Below are positions 18,048 through 27,621 of a stretch of DNA of 64,000 bases, one piece after another. How positions within the stretch are numbered: position 1 is the first letter of the stretch; the number at the start of each line of letters is the position of its first letter. Both the position numbers and the translations under genes were made by a program. The notes under the pieces are model-generated. The model saw only the letters and a list, made by a program, of their open reading frames with translations. It was not told the DNA's origin and made no database searches. This stretch comes from Lacipirellula limnantheis (GTDB lineage Bacteria > Planctomycetota > Planctomycetia > Pirellulales > Lacipirellulaceae), in assembly GCF_007746075.1 (NCBI RefSeq), contig NZ_CP036339.1:1388856-1452855 (forward strand), in the 5' to 3' direction.

Positions 18048-18974
18048 CTAGGAGGCGTATCCCAGCCATTGCAACGTCGTCAACGTCCATTTGTGAATCA
18101 ATTCGAGATCCTCGGCCGACGCAATGTCTCGCCGATGGCGCGTTTTGCCCATATCGAAGTCCCGAGCAAAAGTTGCGTCGACCTCGCTCGAAGGCTCGAG
18201 CTGGCAGAATTCCAAGATCGACTTCAGCAACTCTGGCGACATTTCTTCGAGACGACATTCCAGATAACGATCGGGCGGCAGCGTTCGGCCATAAGCGCAG
18301 GCCGCCTCGACGCATGTTCGCCATTGCAGGGCGCAGACCTCGATTAGTTCAAGTTCCTTCAGCAGCGACTCAATCCCGGGAATCCGAGGACCCCATACGG
18401 GCGGCCGAACGAGTCCTGACAGCGGCCTGGGCATGATGCGCCGGGCGAATTCCCGGCCGTAGTATGGAAGTTGCCAGGGGTTCATCTCCCGCAGGCGTTC
18501 CAGGAGTTTTCGAGGCTTCACCCCGCGTGCATGCTGTTGCCAAAACCGTCGAATCGCCAATGACGATTCGACGCCGTCCCGAATGATGTGAACGAACAAG
18601 CAGCCTGGAAGCACCTGCTCGACAAACTCCATGCGGAGCGAATTGCTGGGCGTCTTTTCGATGAGGCGCTGTTTCCCGCTCTGGCGAACCGTTGCGGCAA
18701 ATCGGCCGCGAATAAATCTACAAACGTCCGGGCGGGCGTCCGCTGGCCGCAGCATGTCGCTCTTCGCGTCGTTCCCGTAACGCCACGTCAGCCGCGGCTC
18801 TTCCACATGGGCCAGCGTCGGATGGGCGGACAGCAAGTCGCCCATGAGCGTCGTCCCTGAGCGGGGGGCGCCGACCACGATGATCGGGCGTTCCAGGAAT
18901 TCTTCCATTTCAGGCGCCATCTTCGCCAATGTGACAGGCTTGGCCGGGGTCGTCGACCAGTAGCTCCCCATCAT
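18048..18974 (-). CDS. PAPS-dependent sulfotransferase (second)
   Basis: This 308-residue sulfotransferase belongs to the Sulfotransfer_1/3 group. The 5'-phosphosulfate loop is GAPRSGTT at residues 35-42 and the 3'-phosphate site is in IIRDGVESS with Arg132 and Ser138. Sequence outside the PAPS sites is unlike the sulfotransferase at 4178-5047, so the two are not recent duplicates and may sulfate different acceptors. It is the first gene of the minus-strand block visible here and lies 382 bases from the divergent sulfatase genes. Confidence 0.9.
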   Translation of the reverse strand: MMGSYWSTTPAKPVTLAKMAPEMEEFLERPIIVVGAPRSGTTLMGDLLSAHPTLAHVEEPRLTWRYGNDAKSDMLRPADARPDVCRFIRGRFAATVRQSGKQRLIEKTPSNSLRMEFVEQVLPGCLFVHIIRDGVESSLAIRRFWQQHARGVKPRKLLERLREMNPWQLPYYGREFARRIMPRPLSGLVRPPVWGPRIPGIESLLKELELIEVCALQWRTCVEAACAYGRTLPPDRYLECRLEEMSPELLKSILEFCQLEPSSEVDATFARDFDMGKTRHRRDIASAEDLELIHKWTLTTLQWLGYAS

Positions 18975-19356
18975 GATTCGCGGGAAGGGCGTCCGTCCAC
19001 TTAAACGCTTTCAGGTTCCTGGGTTAACCACGTTAACGGGCTCGGATCGTGGCAGTCGCGCCGTTTGTAGCGTTCGCTGCGGCTGCCCTGTCACCCCGGC
19101 GCTCGCACGCTGCCCTGGCGAGGCGTGACAATCGACCCGCCGGTCGGGCCCCGTATAATCGTGGCTGCCGTGCAATCGGCTCCCGTAGCAAATTACAATC
19201 CGGTAACTGCCGCGATGCCGAGCACAGAAGTATTGCAGCCGCCTCAGCCGTCGGTATGCTGAATTTTGGGCGGTAGCGCGCATTTTTTGACCCGAGGCGT
19301 CCGTCCGACTCTTCATTCAGCCGCATCGCCTGTTCGACTTCTCACGAGGCTCCTGG
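18975..19356. other. Divergent intergenic region, sulfotransferase/sulfatase
   Basis: These 382 bases separate a minus-strand sulfotransferase gene from plus-strand sulfatase genes, so promoters for both directions should lie here. I see no convincing -35/-10 pairs, long palindromes or RNA gene. A modest AT-rich patch occurs at about 19258-19290. Confidence 0.45.
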
Positions 19357-22300
19357 GTGCAACATTCATTGTGCGGTGAACGTCGTGGCGGAGCACTAGG
19401 GGAATCGCCGCGAACCGGCGACCTTCATACGCCCACCTCTCCGTCGCTGGCGCGCGCGCTCGGACTTCTCGTCGCACTGACGGCCCTTGGCGCCACGCGG
19501 CTGCTGAGCGCCGCCGCCCCGCCGAACTTCCTGTTCGTCATCGTCGATGATATGTCCTGGGCCGGCAGTTCGGTGCAGATGGATCCGAACATCCCCGACT
19601 CGAAAAGCGATTACTACCAGACGCCCAGACTGGAACAACTCGCCGGGCAGGGGATGACGTTCTCGCAGGCGTACGGCGCCGGTCCGATGTGCTCGCCGTC
19701 GCGGGTCTCGATCATGACCGGCAAGAGCCCGGCCCAGTTGCAGACGACCGACGTTCGTCAGGGGGCGTACATCACCGACCCGCAGTTCACCAATTTCTAC
19801 AACGGCTACCCGCTGACGCCGCCTCAGCCGAGATACACGTTTCCCGGCGAGACGACGATCATGGAGGCGCTCAAATCGTACAACTCCTCGTACCGCGGGG
19901 GCTTCATCGGCAAGTACGACTGGCAGCCCAACGGGCCGTTCGAGGGCTGGGACTATTTTAAGGATCACTGCTGCCAGACCGCGACGACGACGGACCCCTC
20001 GCAGCTCGTTTCGATGACGAACGAAACGATCCAGTTCATGGAAACGCAGGTGGCGGCGAACAGGCCATTTTTCGCTTATGTCGGCCTCGAAGCGACGAAG
20101 TTGCCGCAGCAACTGCAGACGGCCGCGTTCGCCTCGACCGTGCAGGAGTTTGCGAACCTGCCGCGCGGCACGAAGCACAATGACCCGTACTACGCCGCGA
20201 TGACCAAGGACATGGACACGTCGGTCGGTCAGCTGCTCGATCGTTTGGACACCCTGGGAATCGCCGACAACACCTACGTCATCTTCACGTCGGACCAAGG
20301 GGCGTCGTGGGACTTAGGCAATTCACAGACCAATGCACCCCTCTATGGCGGCAAGGGTTCGCTGTGGGAAGGCGGCCTTCGGGTGCCTCTTTTTGTGCGC
20401 GGTCCCAGCGTTGCTGCGGGCACGTACAGCGACGTACCGGTCGTGCTGACCGATTTGTTCCCGACCTTCCTCGACCTCGCCGGCAGCAATCAACCGCCGG
20501 CGGCCAACATCGAGGGCGCGAGCCTGGAACCCATCTTGAAGAACGGCGGCGAACTTCCCGTCGGGCAAGCCAGCTTGCAGCGGGGCTTCGCGCCGAATGG
20601 CGAGTTGTTTTTCCACTACCCCCACTACACGGGACGCTACCTGCCGAATGGCCAGGGGGGCTACTACCTCCAGCCGATCGCTCCAGGCAACGACCCTCGA
20701 CCCGCCTCAGCCGTGCGGGACGGCGACTACAAGTTAGTCCGGCTGTACGGCGAGAACGGGGCCCCCGATACCTTGCTGCTGTTCAACGTCGCGGCCAACG
20801 TGACGGAGAGCAGCAGCGCAAGTTCGCCGCTCAACCTGGCCGCTCAGTTTCCGGAGAAGGTCGCTCAATTGAACGCGAAGCTCGACGCGTGGCTGAACAA
20901 CGTCGACGCCTCGTTGCCGTTCGACGTGCGCGACAACTTCGAGATGGCCTGGAACGCCGCCACTCCGGGGACCGTCGTCAATGGCTGGCGTTCGGTCAAC
21001 GACGTCGACTACTACGATCGTGAAGTGTGGATGCCCTACGGCGGCGTCACTGCGGTGGCCGGCACGCCTGGCGCGAGCCCAACGCGCGTGACGGCAGCCC
21101 CGTTCCAGCCTGGCCTGCCGAAGAACGCGATGAGCTTCGACGGCAACGACGGCCTGACGCAGCGCTTTTTCCAAGTCTCCGACTCCAAGCTTCCCAACTA
21201 CCTCGACGGCGATCACTCCGCGACGTTCGAAACGTGGGTGAAGTTCGATTCACTGACGTCGCAGCAGTTGGTCTTCGAAGCTGGCTCCTCGAATCAAGGC
21301 CTCTCGCTCACGGTCGGCGACGGCGACGGCGATTCGGTGGCCGACGAAGTCCGCTTCCGCGTTCTGGGCAAAGCCGGCAACCAGCTCACCGTGACGGCGC
21401 CGATGAACAGCTTTGCCGATCCGACGCAGGACTACGTCCAGCTGACCACGGTGGTGAACGACGGCGCCGCCGGGCGGTTCATCGAGCTGTACGTCAATGG
21501 CGCACTGATGGCCCGGGCTGATGGCGCTGCCGGTTTCGCGTCGCTCGATTGGGACAGTTACTTCCGCGCTTCGATGGGCCGCCTGAGCGCTCCGGAAATT
21601 CTTTACTCCGATACGCTGGGCGCTGCGGGCGGCGCTGGACCCCTCCCTTTTGCAGGCGGCAACCTGACCGGCGACGTCGCGAGCTTCAAGTTCCTCAACA
21701 AGGCGCTCACCAGCAACGAGATTCGCACCCGCTACAACGCGGTCCTCAACCCCGTCTCCTGGGGGCTCGATCAGCTCGCCGGGCAGTCCGCCGTGCCGAT
21801 TTATCGGCCAACGAATCTCACGCTCGGCGCCGCTGAATCGAGCAAGCTGCTGGTGATGCAAGAGCGGAACGACGTCCTGAAGTCGGCCATTTCGGTCGAC
21901 GCCCTGGTTACCGCGGGGTCGGGCACGATTGTTCCCTCTCTCGGCTCGTTGCCGCAACTGGCTGCCGGGACGGCCTTTAGCAGCTACCTGTTGCACTACG
22001 ATCCGCTTGGTTCCAGCGGAGCGATGCAATTCGTCACCGGCTCCGTGTCGTTCGATCAGGACATCATCGCGCTGTTGTTCGACGGCCAGCAATTGGCCCT
22101 GACCGACAAATCCTTGGGAGCCATCGGCAATTACGGCCTCACGGCTCCGCGCGGCGTCACTTGGAGCAATGGGGATTACCTGTCCATCGGCGCCAATCAG
22201 CGGACGCTCAATTTCAGTCTATCCACGCTGGGGAGCGATCTATTGCAGTTCCGCGTGATCACCAATCTGGCGACGACGCCAGGGCCCCCCACGGACCCAT

Positions 22301-22752
22301 CCCCTTCGGCCGACGCCGATTTCAACGACGACGGGGTGATCGATGCCGGGGATCTGCTCGTTTGGAAGACCGCCTTCGGCATGGGCTCCGGAGCGGACGC
22401 TGATGGCGACGGCGATTCCGACGGAGCCGACTACCTAGTCTGGCAGCGGACTTTCGGAACCACCGTCGGCAGCGTCGTCGAGTCCCAGACGACCGACTTC
22501 AACCACGACGGCAACGTCGACGGGGCCGACCTCCTTGTCTGGAAGAGCGCCTTCGGAAACAATTCCGCCGCCGACGCCGATGGCGACGGCGATTCCGACG
22601 GCGCCGATTATCTCGCGTGGCAGCAGTCGGCACAGCTGGTTAACGTCTCCGCCAACGCTGCGAGCGTGCCGGAACCCGCGACCGGCGTGCTTATAATGGC
22701 GGCTGGGCTGGGATCGCTCCATTGCCGACGCACTATTCGACGGATCGCCTAA
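19357..22752 (+). CDS. PEP-CTERM sulfatase-like protein with altered active site
   Basis: This 1131-residue exported protein starts at a GTG. A long, arginine-containing leader precedes the hydrophobic signal segment (about residues 32-53). The family S1-type sulfatase domain follows, with metal-binding DD at 64-65 and the formylglycine motif CSPSR at 112-116. Other catalytic positions are changed: GKYDW where GKWHL is usual, no PHxP motif (ATKLP instead), and SDQG in place of TDNG. Next come a LamG-like beta-sandwich region (about 600-800), a second beta-rich region, and two dockerin-like EF-hand pairs (DFNDDGVIDAGDLLVWK and DFNHDGNVDGADLLVWK). The C-terminus is a VPEPATG PEP-CTERM signal plus helix and arginines. 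Activity is doubtful. Confidence 0.9.
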   Translation: MQHSLCGERRGGALGESPRTGDLHTPTSPSLARALGLLVALTALGATRLLSAAAPPNFLFVIVDDMSWAGSSVQMDPNIPDSKSDYYQTPRLEQLAGQGMTFSQAYGAGPMCSPSRVSIMTGKSPAQLQTTDVRQGAYITDPQFTNFYNGYPLTPPQPRYTFPGETTIMEALKSYNSSYRGGFIGKYDWQPNGPFEGWDYFKDHCCQTATTTDPSQLVSMTNETIQFMETQVAANRPFFAYVGLEATKLPQQLQTAAFASTVQEFANLPRGTKHNDPYYAAMTKDMDTSVGQLLDRLDTLGIADNTYVIFTSDQGASWDLGNSQTNAPLYGGKGSLWEGGLRVPLFVRGPSVAAGTYSDVPVVLTDLFPTFLDLAGSNQPPAANIEGASLEPILKNGGELPVGQASLQRGFAPNGELFFHYPHYTGRYLPNGQGGYYLQPIAPGNDPRPASAVRDGDYKLVRLYGENGAPDTLLLFNVAANVTESSSASSPLNLAAQFPEKVAQLNAKLDAWLNNVDASLPFDVRDNFEMAWNAATPGTVVNGWRSVNDVDYYDREVWMPYGGVTAVAGTPGASPTRVTAAPFQPGLPKNAMSFDGNDGLTQRFFQVSDSKLPNYLDGDHSATFETWVKFDSLTSQQLVFEAGSSNQGLSLTVGDGDGDSVADEVRFRVLGKAGNQLTVTAPMNSFADPTQDYVQLTTVVNDGAAGRFIELYVNGALMARADGAAGFASLDWDSYFRASMGRLSAPEILYSDTLGAAGGAGPLPFAGGNLTGDVASFKFLNKALTSNEIRTRYNAVLNPVSWGLDQLAGQSAVPIYRPTNLTLGAAESSKLLVMQERNDVLKSAISVDALVTAGSGTIVPSLGSLPQLAAGTAFSSYLLHYDPLGSSGAMQFVTGSVSFDQDIIALLFDGQQLALTDKSLGAIGNYGLTAPRGVTWSNGDYLSIGANQRTLNFSLSTLGSDLLQFRVITNLATTPGPPTDPSPSADADFNDDGVIDAGDLLVWKTAFGMGSGADADGDGDSDGADYLVWQRTFGTTVGSVVESQTTDFNHDGNVDGADLLVWKSAFGNNSAADADGDGDSDGADYLAWQQSAQLVNVSANAASVPEPATGVLIMAAGLGSLHCRRTIRRIA

Positions 22753-22788
22753 GCAACTTTGTTCCCCGCTCCGCTTGAACCCTTGACG

Positions 22789-25700
22789 ATGCCATCCATG
22801 CGCACGCCTTCCGATATCGGCTATTCCTGGGGAGTTCTCCTGCGTCGCTGCCGCCTTTTTTCGGCACTCCTGTCGTTCTCGTTGGTTGCGGCCAACGCCT
22901 TCGCAGCCGCGCCTAACATCGTGCTATTCATTGTGGATGACATGGGCTGGAATGGCACCTCAGCGCTCATGGACCCAACGATTCCGGGGTCGAAGAGCGA
23001 TTTCTATCAAACGCCAAACATCGCGGCCTTGGCGGCAAGCGGAATGCGGTTCAGCAACGGTTACGCGGCATCGCCATATTGCGCTTCGACGCGCGCTTCT
23101 CTGATGACCGGCAAGAGCCCCGCTCAAGTTCAGATGACCGACATTAAGGACGCCCAGCCCGGCTCCGTACGCTATACGGGCGGATACACCAATTTGCCGC
23201 TCACGCCGCCGACTCCCGAGTTCTTCGACCCCACCCAACTCACGATTCCTCGTCTGCTGAAGCAAACCAATTCGCAATATCAGACGGCGCTCTTTGGCAA
23301 GTGGCATCTGAATCTCCCCTCCAGCATCACGCCACTCGCTTCCGGTTTCGACGTCGCATCGGACCCGCCGCTGCCGCCGAATGAAGTCGATCCCTGGGGC
23401 GTGCAGCAAATCTCCAATCTCGCCAACGACTTCATGCAAACGAACGTGGCGAATGACAAGCCTTTCTTCGTCGAAGTCGCCTACAAAGCCCCTCACGAAC
23501 CCATTCGTTCACGTCAGGAGGTGCGCGACAAATACGCCGCACTTCCTCCAGGAACTGTCCATAAAAGCGTCCCCTATGCGGCCATGGTCGATGATCTTGA
23601 CAGCGCGGTCGGCACGGTGCTCAACAAGATCAATGATTTGGGGATCGCTGACAACACGTATATTTTCTTTGTCACCGACAATGGTGCGCCGATCGCATAT
23701 AGCTCGAACGCTCCGCTGCGCGAAGGAAAAGTGACGATCTTCGAGGGCGGTATTCGCAGCCCATACATCGTCAAAGGGCCGGGCGTTCAGGCGAACTCGT
23801 TTAGCAGCGTTCCGGTGCTGACCACCGACCTGATGACCACGTTCGCCGCGCTCGCCGGTTTTGAAGGACCAACGCCCCAGGGCGTCGAGGGCGCCGATTT
23901 GACGCCCGTCATGTTCAACGGCGGCGCCCTTCCCGAGGGGATGGATTACCTGGAGCGCCAATACGCCCAACATGGTGAAATCTATTTCCACAATCCTCAT
24001 AATCCTGCTCTCGGAGCCACCTGGCGAGTCCAGCCCGCCTCCTCGGTTCGCGACGGCGATTACAAGCTGATCCGGCAGTACGGCGAAAACGGCAACCCCG
24101 ACACCTACTTGCTCTACAACCTGAAGACCAATATTTCGGAGAACATCAATCTCGCCAACTCGATGCCGCAGAAGGTTGCCGAGATGAAGTTGCTCCTCGA
24201 CAACTATCTCGAATCTGTCGATGCGTCGTTCGCCTACGACGTCAAAGCCCCCACTCAGCTGTCATGGAAGGGGAGCCAACCAGGCGCCGCGGCTACGGCG
24301 TGGCGCTCGACGATCGACGTCAAATACAAGGCCCGCGAAACGTGGAATCTGGGCACGGCGACCGAAACTCCGGCGCTCGTCAACGTGTCGGCGTTTCAAT
24401 CGGGGCTCAGCAATAAGGCCTTCTCGTTCGACGGCAACGACGGCATGAAAGGTCGCTTCTTTCACGTCGGCGACACCGGACCGCGGCAGAATACCATCAA
24501 CGTCGGCACCCCCGACTTCGATCGCTCCGTTGCCGCCGACGTCTGGTTCCGAGCCGATAACCTGAGCCACAATCAGATCCTGCTCGAATCGGGCGACGCC
24601 ACCACGGGGCTCTCGCTAACTCTGGGCGACGCCGACGCCAACGGTTCCTTCAACGATCTCCGCTTCCGCGTTCGCGGCGCCAGCGGCGATGCCCTCACCG
24701 TGACAGTTCCCATCAACAATTTTGCCAATCCGCAAACAGACTTCATCAACGCCACGGCCGTTTTCAGCGACAACGACAACGCCCGCTACATCGAACTTTA
24801 CATCAACGGCGCATTAGCTGGCCGCGTCGACGGCACGCTGGGTTCTGCCGCCAGTCTCCTCTGGGACGGTTACGACGACGCCGGCCTCGGCAAGACCGGC
24901 GGCTCGGGACTCGGGGCCAACGGCGGAACGGGGGCGCTCCCCTTTAATGGGGCTTTCACCGGCAAGATGGCCGAAGTTAGCTACTGGAACTACGCCCTCA
25001 CCCCCGCGCAAATCGCCGGCAACTACAACGCCAAGCTCGACGCCGTTTCCTTCGGCGTGAAGGCGATGACCGGCTCCACGATTACCCCCCTCGCGCGCCC
25101 GACGAACGTCGCGCTTGGCGCCGCCGAATCGAATTCGCTTCAGGTCATCCAGGAACGGCAGCATCGGCTGGCCAACGCCTTGTCGGTCGACGGCGTGATC
25201 GTCGGCGGGCAGACCGCCAATTCCGGCGCCTCGTTCAACCCCGGCAATCTCGCCGCCGGGACCGACTTCACGAGCTACCTCCTCCATTTCGATGCGATCG
25301 GCGCCGCTGCCGGCAACTCGACGATTACCGGCTCGGTGACGTTCGCTTACGACATCATCGGCGTCGTTACCGCCGCCGCGAAGCTCGCCGCCAGCGACCC
25401 GATTCTCGGTTCGATTGGCCAGTACGGCGCAGCGGCTGATCGCGGGCTGCTGCTGGCGGGCACGGACTTCATAACGATCTCCGCGAACCGCCGCACCTTG
25501 AGCTACAGCCTGACCGTCGCCAACAACGACGTAGCTGAGTTCCGCATTCTCACCTCCCCTGCCCTGCCCGCCGACTTCAATGGCGATGGGTTGGTCAATG
25601 CGTCGGATCTGACGATCTGGAGCTCAGCGATGGGCAAGACGGGAGCTGGCGACGCCAACGGCGATGGCGCCACCGACGGCGCCGACTACCTCGTTTGGCA

Positions 25701-25827
25701 GCGCTCCATCGGCGCCTCCGCCGGCGGGACGTTTGCCGCCGGCGCCGTGCCGGAGCCCGCGACCGCGGCTATGTTGTCGATCGGCGCTATCGGACTCCTC
25801 GGCGTCGCCCGCCGTCGCGTGGCCTGA
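22789..25827 (+). CDS. PEP-CTERM sulfatase, canonical active site
   Basis: This protein of about 1012 residues is a paralogue of the preceding one, 36 bases downstream. A TTG exists ten codons upstream, but the ATG at 22789 is preferred. The signal segment is about residues 17-39. The sulfatase domain has DD at 50-51, CASTR at 98-102 (a tolerated variant of CxPSR), GKWHL, YKAPHEP and TDNGAP, so all catalytic positions are intact. A LamG-like domain, a beta-rich domain, one dockerin-like repeat pair (DFNGDGLVNASDLTIW and DANGDGATDGADYLVW) and a VPEPATAA PEP-CTERM tail follow. It would desulfate a polysaccharide at the cell surface or outside, after sorting by an exosortase that is not in this window. 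Confidence 0.94.
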   Translation: MPSMRTPSDIGYSWGVLLRRCRLFSALLSFSLVAANAFAAAPNIVLFIVDDMGWNGTSALMDPTIPGSKSDFYQTPNIAALAASGMRFSNGYAASPYCASTRASLMTGKSPAQVQMTDIKDAQPGSVRYTGGYTNLPLTPPTPEFFDPTQLTIPRLLKQTNSQYQTALFGKWHLNLPSSITPLASGFDVASDPPLPPNEVDPWGVQQISNLANDFMQTNVANDKPFFVEVAYKAPHEPIRSRQEVRDKYAALPPGTVHKSVPYAAMVDDLDSAVGTVLNKINDLGIADNTYIFFVTDNGAPIAYSSNAPLREGKVTIFEGGIRSPYIVKGPGVQANSFSSVPVLTTDLMTTFAALAGFEGPTPQGVEGADLTPVMFNGGALPEGMDYLERQYAQHGEIYFHNPHNPALGATWRVQPASSVRDGDYKLIRQYGENGNPDTYLLYNLKTNISENINLANSMPQKVAEMKLLLDNYLESVDASFAYDVKAPTQLSWKGSQPGAAATAWRSTIDVKYKARETWNLGTATETPALVNVSAFQSGLSNKAFSFDGNDGMKGRFFHVGDTGPRQNTINVGTPDFDRSVAADVWFRADNLSHNQILLESGDATTGLSLTLGDADANGSFNDLRFRVRGASGDALTVTVPINNFANPQTDFINATAVFSDNDNARYIELYINGALAGRVDGTLGSAASLLWDGYDDAGLGKTGGSGLGANGGTGALPFNGAFTGKMAEVSYWNYALTPAQIAGNYNAKLDAVSFGVKAMTGSTITPLARPTNVALGAAESNSLQVIQERQHRLANALSVDGVIVGGQTANSGASFNPGNLAAGTDFTSYLLHFDAIGAAAGNSTITGSVTFAYDIIGVVTAAAKLAASDPILGSIGQYGAAADRGLLLAGTDFITISANRRTLSYSLTVANNDVAEFRILTSPALPADFNGDGLVNASDLTIWSSAMGKTGAGDANGDGATDGADYLVWQRSIGASAGGTFAAGAVPEPATAAMLSIGAIGLLGVARRRVA

Positions 25828-25905
25828 AGCGAGCCGCGGCTGCGGGCAGCGATCGAAGTGGTCACGAATGGTTGACGCGGCACTCAGGCTGGCCAACGCA
25901 ACTCG

Positions 25906-27603
25906 CTATTGCACGTCCACAACCACCGTCCGCGAACGCACCGCCGGTGGTCCTGTTTGGATCGCCGTCAGCTTGACTTTTCCTTTGCCGAGAAGGCTCG
26001 CCGGGACGCTCAGTGCGCCGCTTCCACTCGCAACCACGCCGAGTGACCGGCCGTTCTGGAAGACCTCAGCGTCACCTTGATTGGTAGCGCTCAGGGTTAA
26101 TTCGGCCGACCCGCTGATGGCTACTTGCGGCGTCTGCAGCGTCAATGTCAACGACGCGGCGCCGTTCTTCACGTTCGCCTCGCCAATCCAGCCTCCCTGG
26201 ACGGCGATCGGCGTGTTGTCGATCGCCACCACCCAGACGTCGTGCCAGCCGTCGGCGATTTGTGTCGTATCGAGCGTGAGCGCCTCGCGCGGTTTAGCAG
26301 TGGCCGTGCGGACGCCGTCGACGAACAGTTCGAAACGGCTCGCCTGCCGCGCATCGGGATAAGTCGCCTGGGGCGTGATGGCGACTTGCCCTGAAATCTC
26401 GGCGCCGCGGGTCAGCCCGGTGACCGAAACTTTTGGTGTGACGGCCCACGGGTGGCACAACGGATCTCCGATGATCAACAGATGGCAGGGCGCCGCCACC
26501 GCTTGATAGTACGACTCGGCCAACGAACAGCCCCGCGCGTAATGCACTTGCAGCGCCGGAGAGGGGAACTTCGCTGCCAATGCGAACGGTTCCACCACCG
26601 TCCCCGACGCTCCCGCCGCGCCGAGCCGAATGAACTCGCTGATCCGCGTCTGCGGGTTGGTTTCAGGACGGATCAACATCTGCCCTCCCGCACTGGTCAG
26701 GTTGTCGACCAGCGCACCGGGCAGAATAGTGCTCCCTGACGATCCCAAGAGCAGGTGGCTCGTGCCCGTCGTGAGTCCCGCAATGTCAGGTTTGTTCAGC
26801 GGCGCCGTGCCCGACATGACCACGCCACGGACGCCGGCGGCGGCCAATTCGCTCACCGCCGCCTGATACCCCCCCTGCCGGACCTGCGAGCGCACGTCCT
26901 TGTTCTCCATGTAATAAATCGTGCCTCGGTACCGCGCTCCATCGGCGCTCTTGGAACGCCGCAGCGACGCGATGATTTCAGCGGCGGAGTTGCCCTGGCC
27001 GTGCGTGACGCCCAGCGCTGTCGCGAGATAGTACTTCAACCCCTCGGCCACGGCGGCGCCGTTCGGCCCCCAACTCTGCTGCGAGGAGAATGCACGGGAG
27101 GCGGTTCTGCCATTGATCGTCGGTGCAAAGTACAGATTGACGTTGCCGAGAAACATCTCTTTGCGTTCTTCGGCCAGAAACTGGTACAGAAACGCCGCCG
27201 ACGTAAGCGACGTCGTCGGTCGCGAGGTCTTGGCGAACTCCTCGCCGGGCCACATGCGCCCGCAATCGATCAAATACGGAAATCCGCTGCTGAAGGCGAT
27301 GCAGTCGATCTGCGGCAGCACGCCGCGCCGTTCTAATTCCGCGAGCGCCGGCTTGAATAGCTTGTCGCGGAACGCCGCGCCGCTGGTCGCGCGGGCGTCA
27401 AGTTCCCAGGGGACGTAGATGACGTTGGTCGACGGAATTTGCCGCAGCTCGATGAAGCAGTTTGCGACGGCGAGCGAATCGGGATCCTTCGAGTTGACCA
27501 GCACTGCCACATTCTGTGGTCCGCCCCCCGCAACCGCTGGCGGCAGCGAGGACAGCGCCGGCGCGACGGCGGCTAACAAAAGAGTCGCCAATCGCAGTCG
27601 CAT
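25906..27603 (-). CDS. Secreted TIGR03790-family protein
   Basis: This 565-residue exported protein of unknown function has a cleavable signal (residues 1-25, RLRLATLLLAAVAPALSSLP). The TIGR03790-like region follows: NVAVLVNSKDPDSLAVANCF, RQIPSTNVIYVPW, and later GNVNLYFAPTING and ARGCSLAESYYQAVAAPCHLLIIGDPLCHPW. The last 170 residues look like two beta-sandwich (Ig-like) modules. The family name rests on memory of planctomycete annotations. It starts 18 bases after mutS on the same strand; a functional link is unlikely. Confidence 0.75.
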   Translation of the reverse strand: MRLRLATLLLAAVAPALSSLPPAVAGGGPQNVAVLVNSKDPDSLAVANCFIELRQIPSTNVIYVPWELDARATSGAAFRDKLFKPALAELERRGVLPQIDCIAFSSGFPYLIDCGRMWPGEEFAKTSRPTTSLTSAAFLYQFLAEERKEMFLGNVNLYFAPTINGRTASRAFSSQQSWGPNGAAVAEGLKYYLATALGVTHGQGNSAAEIIASLRRSKSADGARYRGTIYYMENKDVRSQVRQGGYQAAVSELAAAGVRGVVMSGTAPLNKPDIAGLTTGTSHLLLGSSGSTILPGALVDNLTSAGGQMLIRPETNPQTRISEFIRLGAAGASGTVVEPFALAAKFPSPALQVHYARGCSLAESYYQAVAAPCHLLIIGDPLCHPWAVTPKVSVTGLTRGAEISGQVAITPQATYPDARQASRFELFVDGVRTATAKPREALTLDTTQIADGWHDVWVVAIDNTPIAVQGGWIGEANVKNGAASLTLTLQTPQVAISGSAELTLSATNQGDAEVFQNGRSLGVVASGSGALSVPASLLGKGKVKLTAIQTGPPAVRSRTVVVDVQ

Positions 27604-27621
27604 GGTCGTCCTTCCTTTGAA

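Noticed and set aside
19396..20298. 300-codon minus-strand frame opposite the first sulfatase
   Set aside because: Arg/Val/Gly-rich shadow of the sulfatase domain; no independent support.
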